Positions 1 to 5,654 of a DNA stretch of 6,980 nt are shown piece by piece. The DNA is from Candidatus Hydrogenedentota bacterium (GTDB lineage Bacteria > Hydrogenedentota > Hydrogenedentia > Hydrogenedentales > SLHB01). Under the pieces are notes generated by a model. It ran no database searches. It was not told the DNA's origin and worked only from the letters and a program-made list of their open reading frames with translations. Every line of letters begins with the position of its first letter. Position 1 is the first letter of the stretch. The stretch covers positions 1-6,980 of the forward strand of contig PUOI01000520.1 of NCBI GenBank assembly GCA_003552765.1, written 5' to 3'. Position numbers and translations under genes: made by a program.

Positions 1-34
1 CTCATGGTTTAGCTGTCTGCGAACCCATACCGGC

Positions 35-247
35 GAGAAAGCTAACCGCGAATGAACGCGAATTGGCGCGAATTAACTACTAGCATTGTATCCACAAGTG
101 GACAAGTATAGTGCACAGATATAAATAGTTATATGGATTATATTTGAAAATATGCACGCATTGTTTCGTGGGCCAATGCGTCGGATCGGCAACACACTCA
201 CGTCTTTGGTGCAATTCGCGTTCATTCGCGTTCATTCGCGGTTTCTC
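35..247. repeat. Inverted-repeat element with AT-rich core
   Basis: A perfect 20-bp inverted repeat is formed by 44-63 and 224-243. Imperfect outer arms carry GAGAAA at 35-40 and TTTCTC at 242-247. Each arm is built from a 10-bp unit (CGCGAATGAA on the left, its complement on the right); the right arm holds two to three tandem units. The enclosed segment, roughly 75-160, is clearly richer in A+T than the rest of the window and contains a small TCCAC-AA-GTGGA palindrome at 91-102. No credible coding frame exists here. The shape resembles a small non-autonomous (MITE-like) or dispersed repeat element, but no transposase or target-site duplication is visible, so mobility is an inference. Confidence 0.55.
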
Positions 248-273
248 CATCCCCGGTTTCATCGCGGACAGAT

Positions 274-303
274 TTGCCGGCGGGGGCGTGGGGGCGATAC
301 AAT
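274..303 (+). promoter_or_regulatory. Candidate promoter of tRNA-Ser
   Basis: TTGCCG (274-279) and TACAAT (298-303) are spaced by 18 bp. This would start transcription near 310 and give a leader of about 43 bases before the mature tRNA. The -10 box matches the consensus at five of six positions. It is inferred from sequence only. Confidence 0.4.
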
Positions 304-352
304 ACGAATGGCATGATCGTGGGCTTTTGGCCTCGGGAGCATGCGTTACCGC

Positions 353-436
353 GGAGGGTTAGGATAATTGGTAATCCACCGGTCTTGAAAACCGGCGCCT
401 TCGGGCTTGTGGGTTCGAGTCCCACACCCTCCGCCA
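353..436 (+). tRNA. tRNA-Ser (anticodon UGA)
   Basis: A complete 84-base cloverleaf can be folded by eye. The acceptor stem is 353-359 with 426-432, seven perfect pairs. The D arm is 362-365 with 374-377 and an AATTGGTA loop. The anticodon stem is 379-383 with 391-395, and the seven-base loop CTTGAAA carries TGA at 386-388. The T arm is 409-413 with 421-425 and loop TTCGAGT. Discriminator G433 is followed by an encoded CCA (434-436). The UGA anticodon reads UCA serine codons. The extra arm (396-408) is only 13 bases, a 3-bp GCC/GGC stem on a TTCG loop. That is class II but shorter than the 18-base arm of the E. coli counterpart. The D stem is a full 4 bp. Confidence 0.95.
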
Positions 437-458
437 TTTTTGTGCGTTGCATGAACCT

Positions 459-533
459 AATCGCCGGGTAAAGGCGATGCTCCAAGGAACAGCATCCCCC
501 TTCAGAGGGCCAGGGGATGTAAACGCCCCGCAC
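459..533. repeat. Dispersed palindromic repeat, short copy
   Basis: This segment matches the repeat at 1818-1997 in the same orientation. The first 44 bases (459-502) match 1818-1861 at 38 of 44 positions, and 506-533 match 1970-1997 at 27 of 28. About 105 internal bases of the long copy are missing here. CATCCCC near the middle (493-499) and GGGGATG (513-519) form an inverted pair. Similarity stops sharply at AATCGCCGGGTA on the left and CGCCCCGCAC on the right. It begins 22 bases after the tRNA. Confidence 0.75.
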
Positions 534-559
534 CCCGCCCTATACGGCGGTTGAAGATG

Positions 560-604
560 GACCGTTTCCTGATCCGCCTGGGCTGGCTAGACCAAGAAAC
601 GGTC
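560..604 (-). terminator. Hairpin downstream of sialidase gene
   Basis: GACCGTTTC (560-568) and GAAACGGTC (596-604) make a perfect 9-bp stem around a 27-base loop. It starts about 20 bases past the stop of the minus-strand sialidase-like gene. Position fits a transcription end or an mRNA-stabilising hairpin. No T-run follows the stem on the minus strand, so a classical intrinsic terminator is not established. Confidence 0.35.
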
Positions 605-623
605 TTACTCTCCCGCGGCCCCG

Positions 624-1736
624 TCAGTCTTCGAGATATCCCTCAAGATCCTCGCCGTCCAAAATCCAGGCCAGATTGAAGCGGGCCACCTGTAAGGCGG
701 AATACATGCCGCCGGGACCGCCTTCGAACTGGAGATAGATGAGGCCTTCGGTGGGCGTGTCGTCCCGGCCCACGGCCAACGACGAGTAGGCGCTCGGCCC
801 TTCGTACACTAGCCGTTTCACGGGCCATGTCTCGCCGCCGTCAAAGCTCGCCCAGACCGTAATGCCCTGGCGCGCATCGGTTTCCTCGTCGAGATTGCTA
901 TAGATGAGGATGTCCTCGTCTTCCAGCGGCAAGCGAACCACGCCCGCCATGCAGCCATAATACGTTCCGCGCGGGCCGTCGGGCAGGTCTTCGGCCACGG
1001 CGGGGTTCCGCCATGTGTGGCCGCCGTCCTGGCTCCACGCCACGCGTCTCAACGCGTCGGTGGCCATGTGTATGCGGGAGTTGTAATGGATGGTCCCATC
1101 GGACAGCTCCGCCACGGCGCCTTCGCCCGTGCCTAGTACGGGGAAGGGGTGGCTGGTGCGCCAGGTCGAGCCCCCATCGTCGCTGTAGATGGCGCTGTTG
1201 TAATGGTACGGCCACCATTCCCGGGCGTTGTCATCTTCCGGCCCGAGGACGCGCGCGGCGATGAGAAGCCGGCCGGCGTGTTCGCCATGGCGAAGCGTGA
1301 TGCCGGAATCGGCCCCGTGCGTGGAGCCAACCCCGCCGAACCCGTCCGGCTCGATGGTTATGTCTTCTTCTTCCCACGTTTCGCCGTCATCCCGGCTGCG
1401 GAACATGCGCCTGCCTTGGAAAACCATGACATCGCCGCTCTCGCTGTCCACCACGGCGGCCCCGAGGTGCGCCTCTCCGCCGCCCACTTCGATAATGGGC
1501 CCCCAAGTCTCTCCGCCGTCCTCGCTGCGGCGCACTTCGATCGGCGCGTTTTGCGCCCGGAACGCGAGCACCGTTCCCTCCGTGGTCACAACGATGCTGG
1601 GAAAGCGCTGGCCCTCGTACACTTCTTGCATCTCGAAAAACGGATCCGCCTCGCCGTGCCAGGCGGCTGCCGCAATCCCACCGCCGGATAACGCCACGCC
1701 CAAACCTATCAAACAACTCCACGTAATCGCTCGCAT
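624..1736 (-). CDS. Secreted sialidase-family (BNR/Asp-box) protein
   Basis: This encodes 370 residues predicted to be exported. The first 26 or so (MRAITW..., hydrophobic Leu/Gly/Ala core, Ala-Ala-Ala-Ala before Trp) form a Sec-type signal peptide. Five Asp boxes (S-x-D-x-G-x-T-W) occur near 71-78, 114-121, 185-192, 235-242 and 297-304, the mark of a six-bladed sialidase beta-propeller. By comparison with exo-alpha-sialidases (GH33 type), R44 (in RFPSI), R221 and R289 would be the substrate-carboxylate arginine triad, E210 and Y317 the Glu/Tyr nucleophile pair. The loop that normally carries the Asp general acid, just before the first Asp box, is about ten residues short and I see no equivalent Asp. 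The substrate may therefore differ from sialic acid, or the protein may be non-catalytic. The start at 1736 was preferred to ATG 1766 because AGGAGG lies 8 bases upstream and the promoter would start RNA almost at 1766. The gene lies between two copies of a repeat and has no functional neighbour. Confidence 0.9.
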   Translation of the reverse strand: MRAITWSCLIGLGVALSGGGIAAAAWHGEADPFFEMQEVYEGQRFPSIVVTTEGTVLAFRAQNAPIEVRRSEDGGETWGPIIEVGGGEAHLGAAVVDSESGDVMVFQGRRMFRSRDDGETWEEEDITIEPDGFGGVGSTHGADSGITLRHGEHAGRLLIAARVLGPEDDNAREWWPYHYNSAIYSDDGGSTWRTSHPFPVLGTGEGAVAELSDGTIHYNSRIHMATDALRRVAWSQDGGHTWRNPAVAEDLPDGPRGTYYGCMAGVVRLPLEDEDILIYSNLDEETDARQGITVWASFDGGETWPVKRLVYEGPSAYSSLAVGRDDTPTEGLIYLQFEGGPGGMYSALQVARFNLAWILDGEDLEGYLED

Positions 1737-1744
1737 TGAGTTAC

Positions 1745-1750
1745 CCTCCT
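1745..1750 (-). promoter_or_regulatory. Shine-Dalgarno deciding the sialidase start
   Basis: AGGAGG on the minus strand ends 8 bases before the ATG at 1736. The upstream in-frame ATG at 1766 has no comparable site, so translation should begin at 1736. Confidence 0.75.
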
Positions 1751-1776
1751 GTTGGTTTCCTAGCATGCACAGGATC

Positions 1777-1806
1777 CTTATACGGGGGCCGCCAAGGCAA
1801 TGTCAA
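1777..1806 (-). promoter_or_regulatory. Sigma70-type promoter of sialidase gene
   Basis: On the minus strand a perfect TTGACA (1806-1801) is followed after 18 bp by TATAAG (1782-1777). Transcription would start near 1770, giving a leader of about 34 bases with the Shine-Dalgarno in place. The -35 box is only 11 bases from the edge of the long repeat copy, so the promoter is outside the repeat but adjacent to it. Confidence 0.65.
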
Positions 1807-1817
1807 CCGCCCTCTCC

Positions 1818-1997
1818 AATCGCCGGGTACGTGCGCTGCTCCAGGGAACAACATCCCCCTTGATCCCGTTTCGCGCGGGAATTCCCCGATCCAAAGCCGC
1901 CACACCGGGTGAGCCGCAGTTCACCCCCAGGTGAACGGATCAATTCCCCCTTTGAAGGGGGTGGCCCGAAGGGCCGGGGGATGTAAACGCCCCGCAC
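1818..1997. repeat. Dispersed palindromic repeat, long copy
   Basis: This 180-base unit is the long form of the repeat at 459-533. It is bounded by CATCCCCC (1852-1859) and GGGGGATG (1976-1983), which pair with each other. Inside are nested hairpins: TCCCG/CGGGA (1863-1879), TTCACC/GGTGAA (1920-1935), CCCCCTT/AAGGGGG with a 2-base loop (1946-1961) and GGCCC/GGGCC (1963-1975). It could fold into a large multi-branched structure on either strand. Minus-strand reading frames through it (starting with the peptide MRGVYIP) are repeat translations, not genes. It resembles REP/palindromic-unit or MITE-type elements. Confidence 0.75.
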
Positions 1998-2070
1998 ACA
2001 GGCCTCTCCGGGGATTGCCGCGGCGCGGAAAGAGCGTTGGAGGGCATGCGCGGCGGGAATTAGTAATTAG

Positions 2071-2099
2071 TTGACAAATAGCATGTGGCGTGCTAAGTT
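2071..2099 (+). promoter_or_regulatory. Candidate promoter of lipase-like gene
   Basis: Perfect TTGACA (2071-2076), a 17-bp spacer and TAAGTT (2094-2099). The -10 is weak, but a TG one base upstream (2091-2092) makes it an extended -10. Transcription would begin near 2106, about 18 bases before the ATG at 2124. Confidence 0.5.
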
Positions 2100-2123
2100 A
2101 GGTGGCATGGGAGACCCAACGAG

Positions 2124-3122
2124 ATGATTTCACCGGCATTGCTCGCGATAGCGGCGGGACAGCTCGCCGTGTACATTCTTCTTGGCGTGCTCCTCTGGGG
2201 CACGGGCATCGGCGGCTTTCCTCTAGGCACGTTGGTTGTGACAGGCGTCATTTTGTTCTTCGCCGCCCGTGTGTTGTGGGTGGGCGTCCAGTTCATCTTG
2301 GCCTATTTCGGCCGCAGTCCGCGCACCGAGGAAACCCGGCTTGGCGTGATTGGCACGATCTACATGGTGCTGGCGGAGATGGCGGTCTACTACCTCATGA
2401 TCGCGCTCCTCAGTCCCTTCGGCCGATTCTTTCTGGCGCGGCGGCATCCGTTCATCGTGCAAGCGGGCCAACGGCCAGTCCTGTTTCTGGCGGGCTACAT
2501 GGCGAACACGGGCATCTGGGTTCCGATGGTCCGCTACTTGATGGGGCGGGGGCTGACCAACGTGTTCACGTTCAACCTCAAACCCAAGTTTGGGGATATC
2601 GACGAGTACGCGCGTCAGGTGTCGGCCTACGTGGATCGCATCTGCAACACCACGCGCTCCGACAAAGTGGTGATCGTGGCCCATAGCATGGGCGGACTGG
2701 CCGCGCGCGCCTACATCGAGCGGCTTGGCGGCGCGCGCCGCGTGGCGAAACTGATCACCATCGGCACGCCGCATCATGGCACGTGGCTGGCGCGCATCGC
2801 GCCCGGCGTCAACGCAAGCCAGATGCGCGTGGGCAGCGCATGGCTTGGCGAGATGAATCGCGACGAGAACTACCGGAACATGGTGCCTTATGTCTCCATT
2901 TTCAGCACGCACGACAACGTCGTGTTTCCACAAACCAGCGCGGAATTTGGCAAGGCCCGCAACGTGGAGATCGTGGGCATGGGCCATTTCTCGCTCGTGG
3001 TCAGCCCGGAAGTAGGGCGCATTGTCTACCGCGAACTCGCCAGCGCACTCGCGTCAAGCGGAGCTTCCAGCGAACCGGTCGCGCGCTTGCAAGGGAACGT
3101 GGCGGCCGCGCATCGTGTTTGA
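2124..3122 (+). CDS. Membrane-anchored alpha/beta hydrolase, lipase-like
   Basis: The protein has 332 residues. Three hydrophobic segments (about 5-27, 32-60 and 75-97) suggest a membrane anchor. From about 117 an alpha/beta-hydrolase domain follows: a hydrophobic strand ending in AGYM (oxyanion-hole region), the nucleophile elbow AHSMGG with Ser188, the lipase-type signature GTPHHGT at 214-220, Asp264 in STHDNVV and His288 in GMGHFSL. These form a complete Ser-Asp-His triad as in bacterial triacylglycerol lipases and esterases. The likely role is hydrolysis of lipid or other ester substrates at the membrane; substrate and side of the membrane cannot be read, since positive residues lie on both sides of segment 3. 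GGGAG at 2109-2113 is a weak ribosome site for the ATG at 2124. A promoter lies just upstream, so it looks monocistronic. The last 20 residues look unstructured. Confidence 0.85.
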   Translation: MISPALLAIAAGQLAVYILLGVLLWGTGIGGFPLGTLVVTGVILFFAARVLWVGVQFILAYFGRSPRTEETRLGVIGTIYMVLAEMAVYYLMIALLSPFGRFFLARRHPFIVQAGQRPVLFLAGYMANTGIWVPMVRYLMGRGLTNVFTFNLKPKFGDIDEYARQVSAYVDRICNTTRSDKVVIVAHSMGGLAARAYIERLGGARRVAKLITIGTPHHGTWLARIAPGVNASQMRVGSAWLGEMNRDENYRNMVPYVSIFSTHDNVVFPQTSAEFGKARNVEIVGMGHFSLVVSPEVGRIVYRELASALASSGASSEPVARLQGNVAAAHRV

Positions 3123-3151
3123 ATATAGCAGTCCAACCGTGTAACAATTCC

Positions 3152-3192
3152 CACCCCTGCTTCTGTATTTTACCCCGGCGTCACCCCTGCTT
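3152..3192 (+). repeat. Short direct repeat between lipase and pfp
   Basis: CACCCCTGCTT occurs at 3152-3162 and again at 3182-3192, exactly 30 bases apart. The rest of the 245-base gap (3123-3367) holds no gene. Apart from the phosphofructokinase ribosome site, I see no recognisable riboswitch or strong promoter in it. Confidence 0.4.
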
Positions 3193-3354
3193 TTCGCACA
3201 ACCTAAGTGAGCGGCTCGCAGATGCAAAGTGAAGGCTTGGCTCCTCGCCGGAGACCATGGGGAGAATAGCCTCTGTTTTGTTCAGGATGGGGCCTTTCCG
3301 AGGAAGCTTCTGCAAGTCGCTTAAGTGTTTCCATAAACAATATATCAATTACGT

Positions 3355-3361
3355 AAGGAGG
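3355..3361 (+). promoter_or_regulatory. Shine-Dalgarno deciding the pfp start
   Basis: AAGGAGG lies 6 bases before the ATG at 3368. An in-frame upstream ATG at 3257 would add 37 residues (MGRIASVLFR...) that do not fit the family, and it has no such site. Confidence 0.8.
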
Positions 3362-3367
3362 TATCTC

Positions 3368-4582
3368 ATGGCGCGTTTGTCTGGTAAGGCCCTTGTGGCT
3401 CAGGGCGGCGGTCCCACGGCGGTGATCAACCAAAGCCTCGTGGGGGCGGTCGTCGAGTCCCGAAAATTCTCCGAAGTTACCCACGTCTATGGCGCACGCC
3501 ACGGTGTGCGAGGCATTGTGGACGAGGATTTTCTAGACCTGACCGAAGCCACCACCCAGAACCTTGAAACCCTCGCCGTGACGCCGTCCTCGGGCCTTTC
3601 GTCCACGCGCGACAAGCCCGACGTGGATTACTGCAAGGAAATCTTCAAGGTCTGCCAAGCGCACGATGTCCGTTTCTTCTTCTACATCGGCGGGAACGAC
3701 AGCGCCGACACCTGCCGCATTGTGCAGGAGGAATCCGCCAAGGCCGGGTATGACATGCGGGTGGCGCACATCCCCAAGACCATCGACAACGACCTTATGG
3801 TGACGGACCATTGCCCCGGGTTTGGCTCCGCGGCGAAATTCGTGGCCCAGGCCTTCGCGGGAGCAAACCTGGACAACCGCGCGCTGCCCGGCGTTTACAT
3901 CGCCATCGTCATGGGCCGGCACGCGGGTTTCCTTACCGCTTCTTCGTGTCTGGCGCGCACGTATCCCGACGATGGGCCGCACCTCATCTACGTCCCCGAA
4001 CGGCCGATCACGAAGGAGCAATTCGTCCAGGACGTGAAGGGCGTCTACGAGAAGTACGGCCGCTGTGTCGTGGCCGCGTCGGAAGGCATCGTGGACCCCG
4101 ATGGAAACGCCATCGCCTCCCAGTTCACGGGCGGCGAGAAGGACGCGCATGGCAACGTGCAACTCTCCGGCACGGGCGCGCTCGGCGACCTGCTTAGTTC
4201 GTGGGTGAAGAACGAAACCAACATCAAACGGGTCCGGGCCGATACCTTTGGGTATGTGCAACGGAGCTTCCTTGGCTGCGTAAGCGAGGTGGACCAGGTC
4301 GAGGCCCGCGAAGTGGGCGAGAAGGCGGCGCACTTCACCGTCGCGCACAATCGGGACGCCTCCGTCGCCATCCGCCGGATCGGCGATTACGCGGTGGAGT
4401 ACTTCCCGGCGGAACTGAAGGACGTAGCCCGAGTAAGCACCGACATGGCGAGCCACTACCTGAACGACGCCGGCAACGACGTGACGCAGGCCTTCGTCGA
4501 ATATGTCCGGCCCCTTGCGGGGGCTTTGCCTCCCGCGACCCGGATCTCCGCGCCGAAGGTCGCGAAGATTCTCAAGAAATAG
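3368..4582 (+). CDS. pfp: Pyrophosphate-dependent 6-phosphofructokinase
   Basis: The 404-residue protein phosphorylates fructose 6-phosphate to the 1,6-bisphosphate in glycolysis. In this family PPi is the likely donor, which makes the step reversible. Visible motifs are the N-terminal GGGPT (13-17), GGNDS (108-112), the catalytic PKTIDND (136-142, base Asp140), PGFGSAAK (150-157), MGRHAG (182-187) and PERP (210-213). ATP enzymes read GGDGS at 108-112. The Asp in place of the second-position Gly (D111), together with Lys137 of PKTIDND, is the signature of PPi use; the Asn at 110 is seen in a bacterial subgroup of about 400 residues. Length fits that subgroup. The cytosolic enzyme shows no transit or membrane segment. 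It stands alone, with 245 bases before it and a strong hairpin 24 bases after its stop. The family assignment is firm; the donor is inferred from motif. Confidence 0.93.
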   Translation: MARLSGKALVAQGGGPTAVINQSLVGAVVESRKFSEVTHVYGARHGVRGIVDEDFLDLTEATTQNLETLAVTPSSGLSSTRDKPDVDYCKEIFKVCQAHDVRFFFYIGGNDSADTCRIVQEESAKAGYDMRVAHIPKTIDNDLMVTDHCPGFGSAAKFVAQAFAGANLDNRALPGVYIAIVMGRHAGFLTASSCLARTYPDDGPHLIYVPERPITKEQFVQDVKGVYEKYGRCVVAASEGIVDPDGNAIASQFTGGEKDAHGNVQLSGTGALGDLLSSWVKNETNIKRVRADTFGYVQRSFLGCVSEVDQVEAREVGEKAAHFTVAHNRDASVAIRRIGDYAVEYFPAELKDVARVSTDMASHYLNDAGNDVTQAFVEYVRPLAGALPPATRISAPKVAKILKK

Positions 4583-4606
4583 GCGGCCGCAAAAGGTCCG
4601 GTTTGA

Positions 4607-4659
4607 GCAAGGCCCCGCGTGTCATTCCTGTCATGGGAAGCGCCAGCGCGGGGCCTTGC
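4607..4659 (+). terminator. Strong hairpin after pfp
   Basis: GCAAGGCCCCGCG (4607-4619) and its exact complement (4647-4659) make a perfect 13-bp, GC-rich stem with a 27-base loop that contains a further TTCC/GGAA pair. It starts 24 bases after the pfp stop. The bases after it (GTTGGTTGCCTTTGG) are only moderately T-rich, so it may be a terminator or a 3'-end protecting structure. Confidence 0.5.
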
Positions 4660-4744
4660 GTTGGTTGCCTTTGGCGCGCTGGATTGGGAAGAATACGCCA
4701 TGCGGGTGTGTTGGGGAAGGTGACTCTCTCGCAAGCCAAGAAGA

Positions 4745-4782
4745 GCCGCCGCTCCGGCGAGGGGTATACCCGCTTCGGCGGC
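4745..4782 (+). promoter_or_regulatory. Nested palindrome upstream of tpx-like gene
   Basis: GCCGCCG (4745-4751) and CGGCGGC (4776-4782) form an outer 7-bp stem. At its centre is the perfect self-complementary GGGTATACCC (4762-4771). It ends 33 bases before the peroxiredoxin start. It could be a regulator-binding operator or a leader hairpin; no standard promoter could be placed confidently around it. Confidence 0.3.
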
Positions 4783-4815
4783 GGCCAGATACGTGTTCCA
4801 AACAAGGAGACATTC

Positions 4816-5343
4816 ATGATCGAACGGACAGGTGAACTGACTGCCAAGGGACAACCGTTAACCGTTTATGGCCCCAAACTGAAGCCGGGCGATAAGGCCC
4901 CCGAGTTTGAGCTTGTGGACACCAACCGCGGCACGGTGAAGCTGTCGGACAGCGCGGGCAAGGTGCGCCTTATCAGCGTGGTTCCCTCCCTGGATACGAG
5001 CCTCTGCAACGACCAGACCCAGCGTTTCGACGCGGAATTGGCCATCATGGGTGAAGACCGCATCGTGTTTTACGCCGTGAGCGCGGACTTGCCCTATGCC
5101 CAAGCGCGGTGGCGCGACGAGGCGGGCGCGGAGTGCGTGCAACCCTTGTCCGACCACCGGGAGATGAGCTTCGGGAACGCTTGGGGGACACACGTCAAGG
5201 AACTGAGGCTGGAACAGCGCTCCGTGTTTGTCGTGGACGGAGAGGACGTCATACGCCATGCGGAGTACGTCTCCGAGCAATCCAGCCCCCTGGACTACGA
5301 CGCCGCGCTGAAAGCCGTGAAGGAAGCAGCCGGGCTAGGGTAA
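4816..5343 (+). CDS. Tpx-type peroxiredoxin with atypical second Cys
   Basis: The 175-residue thioredoxin-fold protein should reduce hydroperoxides in the cell. The Tpx signature VPSLDTSLC is clear: Thr61 and peroxidatic Cys64. Arg135 (LEQRSVFVVD) matches the conserved active-site Arg of Tpx. The segment DLPYAQARW (91-99) aligns with the helix that ends in the resolving cysteine in E. coli Tpx (RFC, Cys95). Here that position is Arg100, and the nearest cysteine is Cys107, seven residues on. The protein may use Cys107 as resolving residue or act as a one-Cys enzyme. The C-terminal PLDYDAALKAVKEA matches the family's last helix, and length is normal. AAGGAG ends 6 bases before the ATG at 4816. 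It appears to be transcribed alone, with a palindrome in its leader. Family is sure; the thiol mechanism is open, so I do not assign tpx itself. Confidence 0.9.
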   Translation: MIERTGELTAKGQPLTVYGPKLKPGDKAPEFELVDTNRGTVKLSDSAGKVRLISVVPSLDTSLCNDQTQRFDAELAIMGEDRIVFYAVSADLPYAQARWRDEAGAECVQPLSDHREMSFGNAWGTHVKELRLEQRSVFVVDGEDVIRHAEYVSEQSSPLDYDAALKAVKEAAGLG

Positions 5344-5654
5344 TCCTCCAGCGGTTGCTCAACACCAACCCTCCACCATGGACCCCACAGCAAGCACGGA
5401 CCACGCATTCCGGGCTTTTTCGCGTACTGGGATTGGCGTGAGACGGCATGATCGCGCTTGGCAGGGACAGTTGAATCTCGCGGCTATTGCAGACTAACAT
5501 TGGGATTGCGGCTACGCCGTAGCATGGCGAGAGGCGGAAGACTGCGCCATGCCGCCAAAAAGCTCACGGAACAAACCAAACACCCGCTGGCCCCCAGACT
5601 GCACGCGCCAAAGGATTACCCCCGAACTTGACCCATCTCGAACCGCATTACCGC
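5344..5654 (+). other. Gene-free interval between tpx and trmH-like genes
   Basis: No frame here has family-like content; the short frames are repeats of nothing I recognise. A weak promoter candidate (TTGAAT 5471-5476, 18-bp spacer, TAACAT 5495-5500) could serve the methyltransferase. A small hairpin GCTAC/GTAGC with a 3-base loop lies at 5511-5523. No clear terminator follows tpx. Confidence 0.4.

Noticed and set aside
222..533. Minus-strand frame of 103 codons containing GVGLEPTSPKAPVFKTG
   Set aside because: It is the antisense of the tRNA-Ser gene plus the repeat; this peptide is a well-known kind of spurious translation of tRNA-Ser.
1149..1863. Long plus-strand frames opposite the sialidase gene
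   Set aside because: They are antisense shadows of a gene with five Asp boxes, a signal peptide, a promoter and a Shine-Dalgarno site.
1803..1997. Minus-strand frame starting MRGVYIP
   Set aside because: It lies wholly in the long repeat copy; the same peptide ends appear in the frame over the short copy, showing a repeat translation rather than a gene.
353..2000. Integrated island at the tRNA-Ser 3' end
   Set aside because: No duplicate of the tRNA 3' end is found beyond the sialidase gene or the long repeat copy, and no integrase gene is present.
2223..2987. 254-codon minus-strand frame opposite the lipase-like gene
   Set aside because: His/Ala/Arg-rich composition typical of antisense to a GC-rich gene; the plus strand has the full catalytic triad.
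3123..3367. Riboswitch in the 245-base leader before pfp
   Set aside because: No known aptamer pattern could be recognised; only short weak stems and an 11-bp direct repeat are visible.
3533..4456. 307-codon minus-strand frame opposite pfp
   Set aside because: Antisense of the phosphofructokinase, which carries all family motifs; the frame has no recognisable content of its own.
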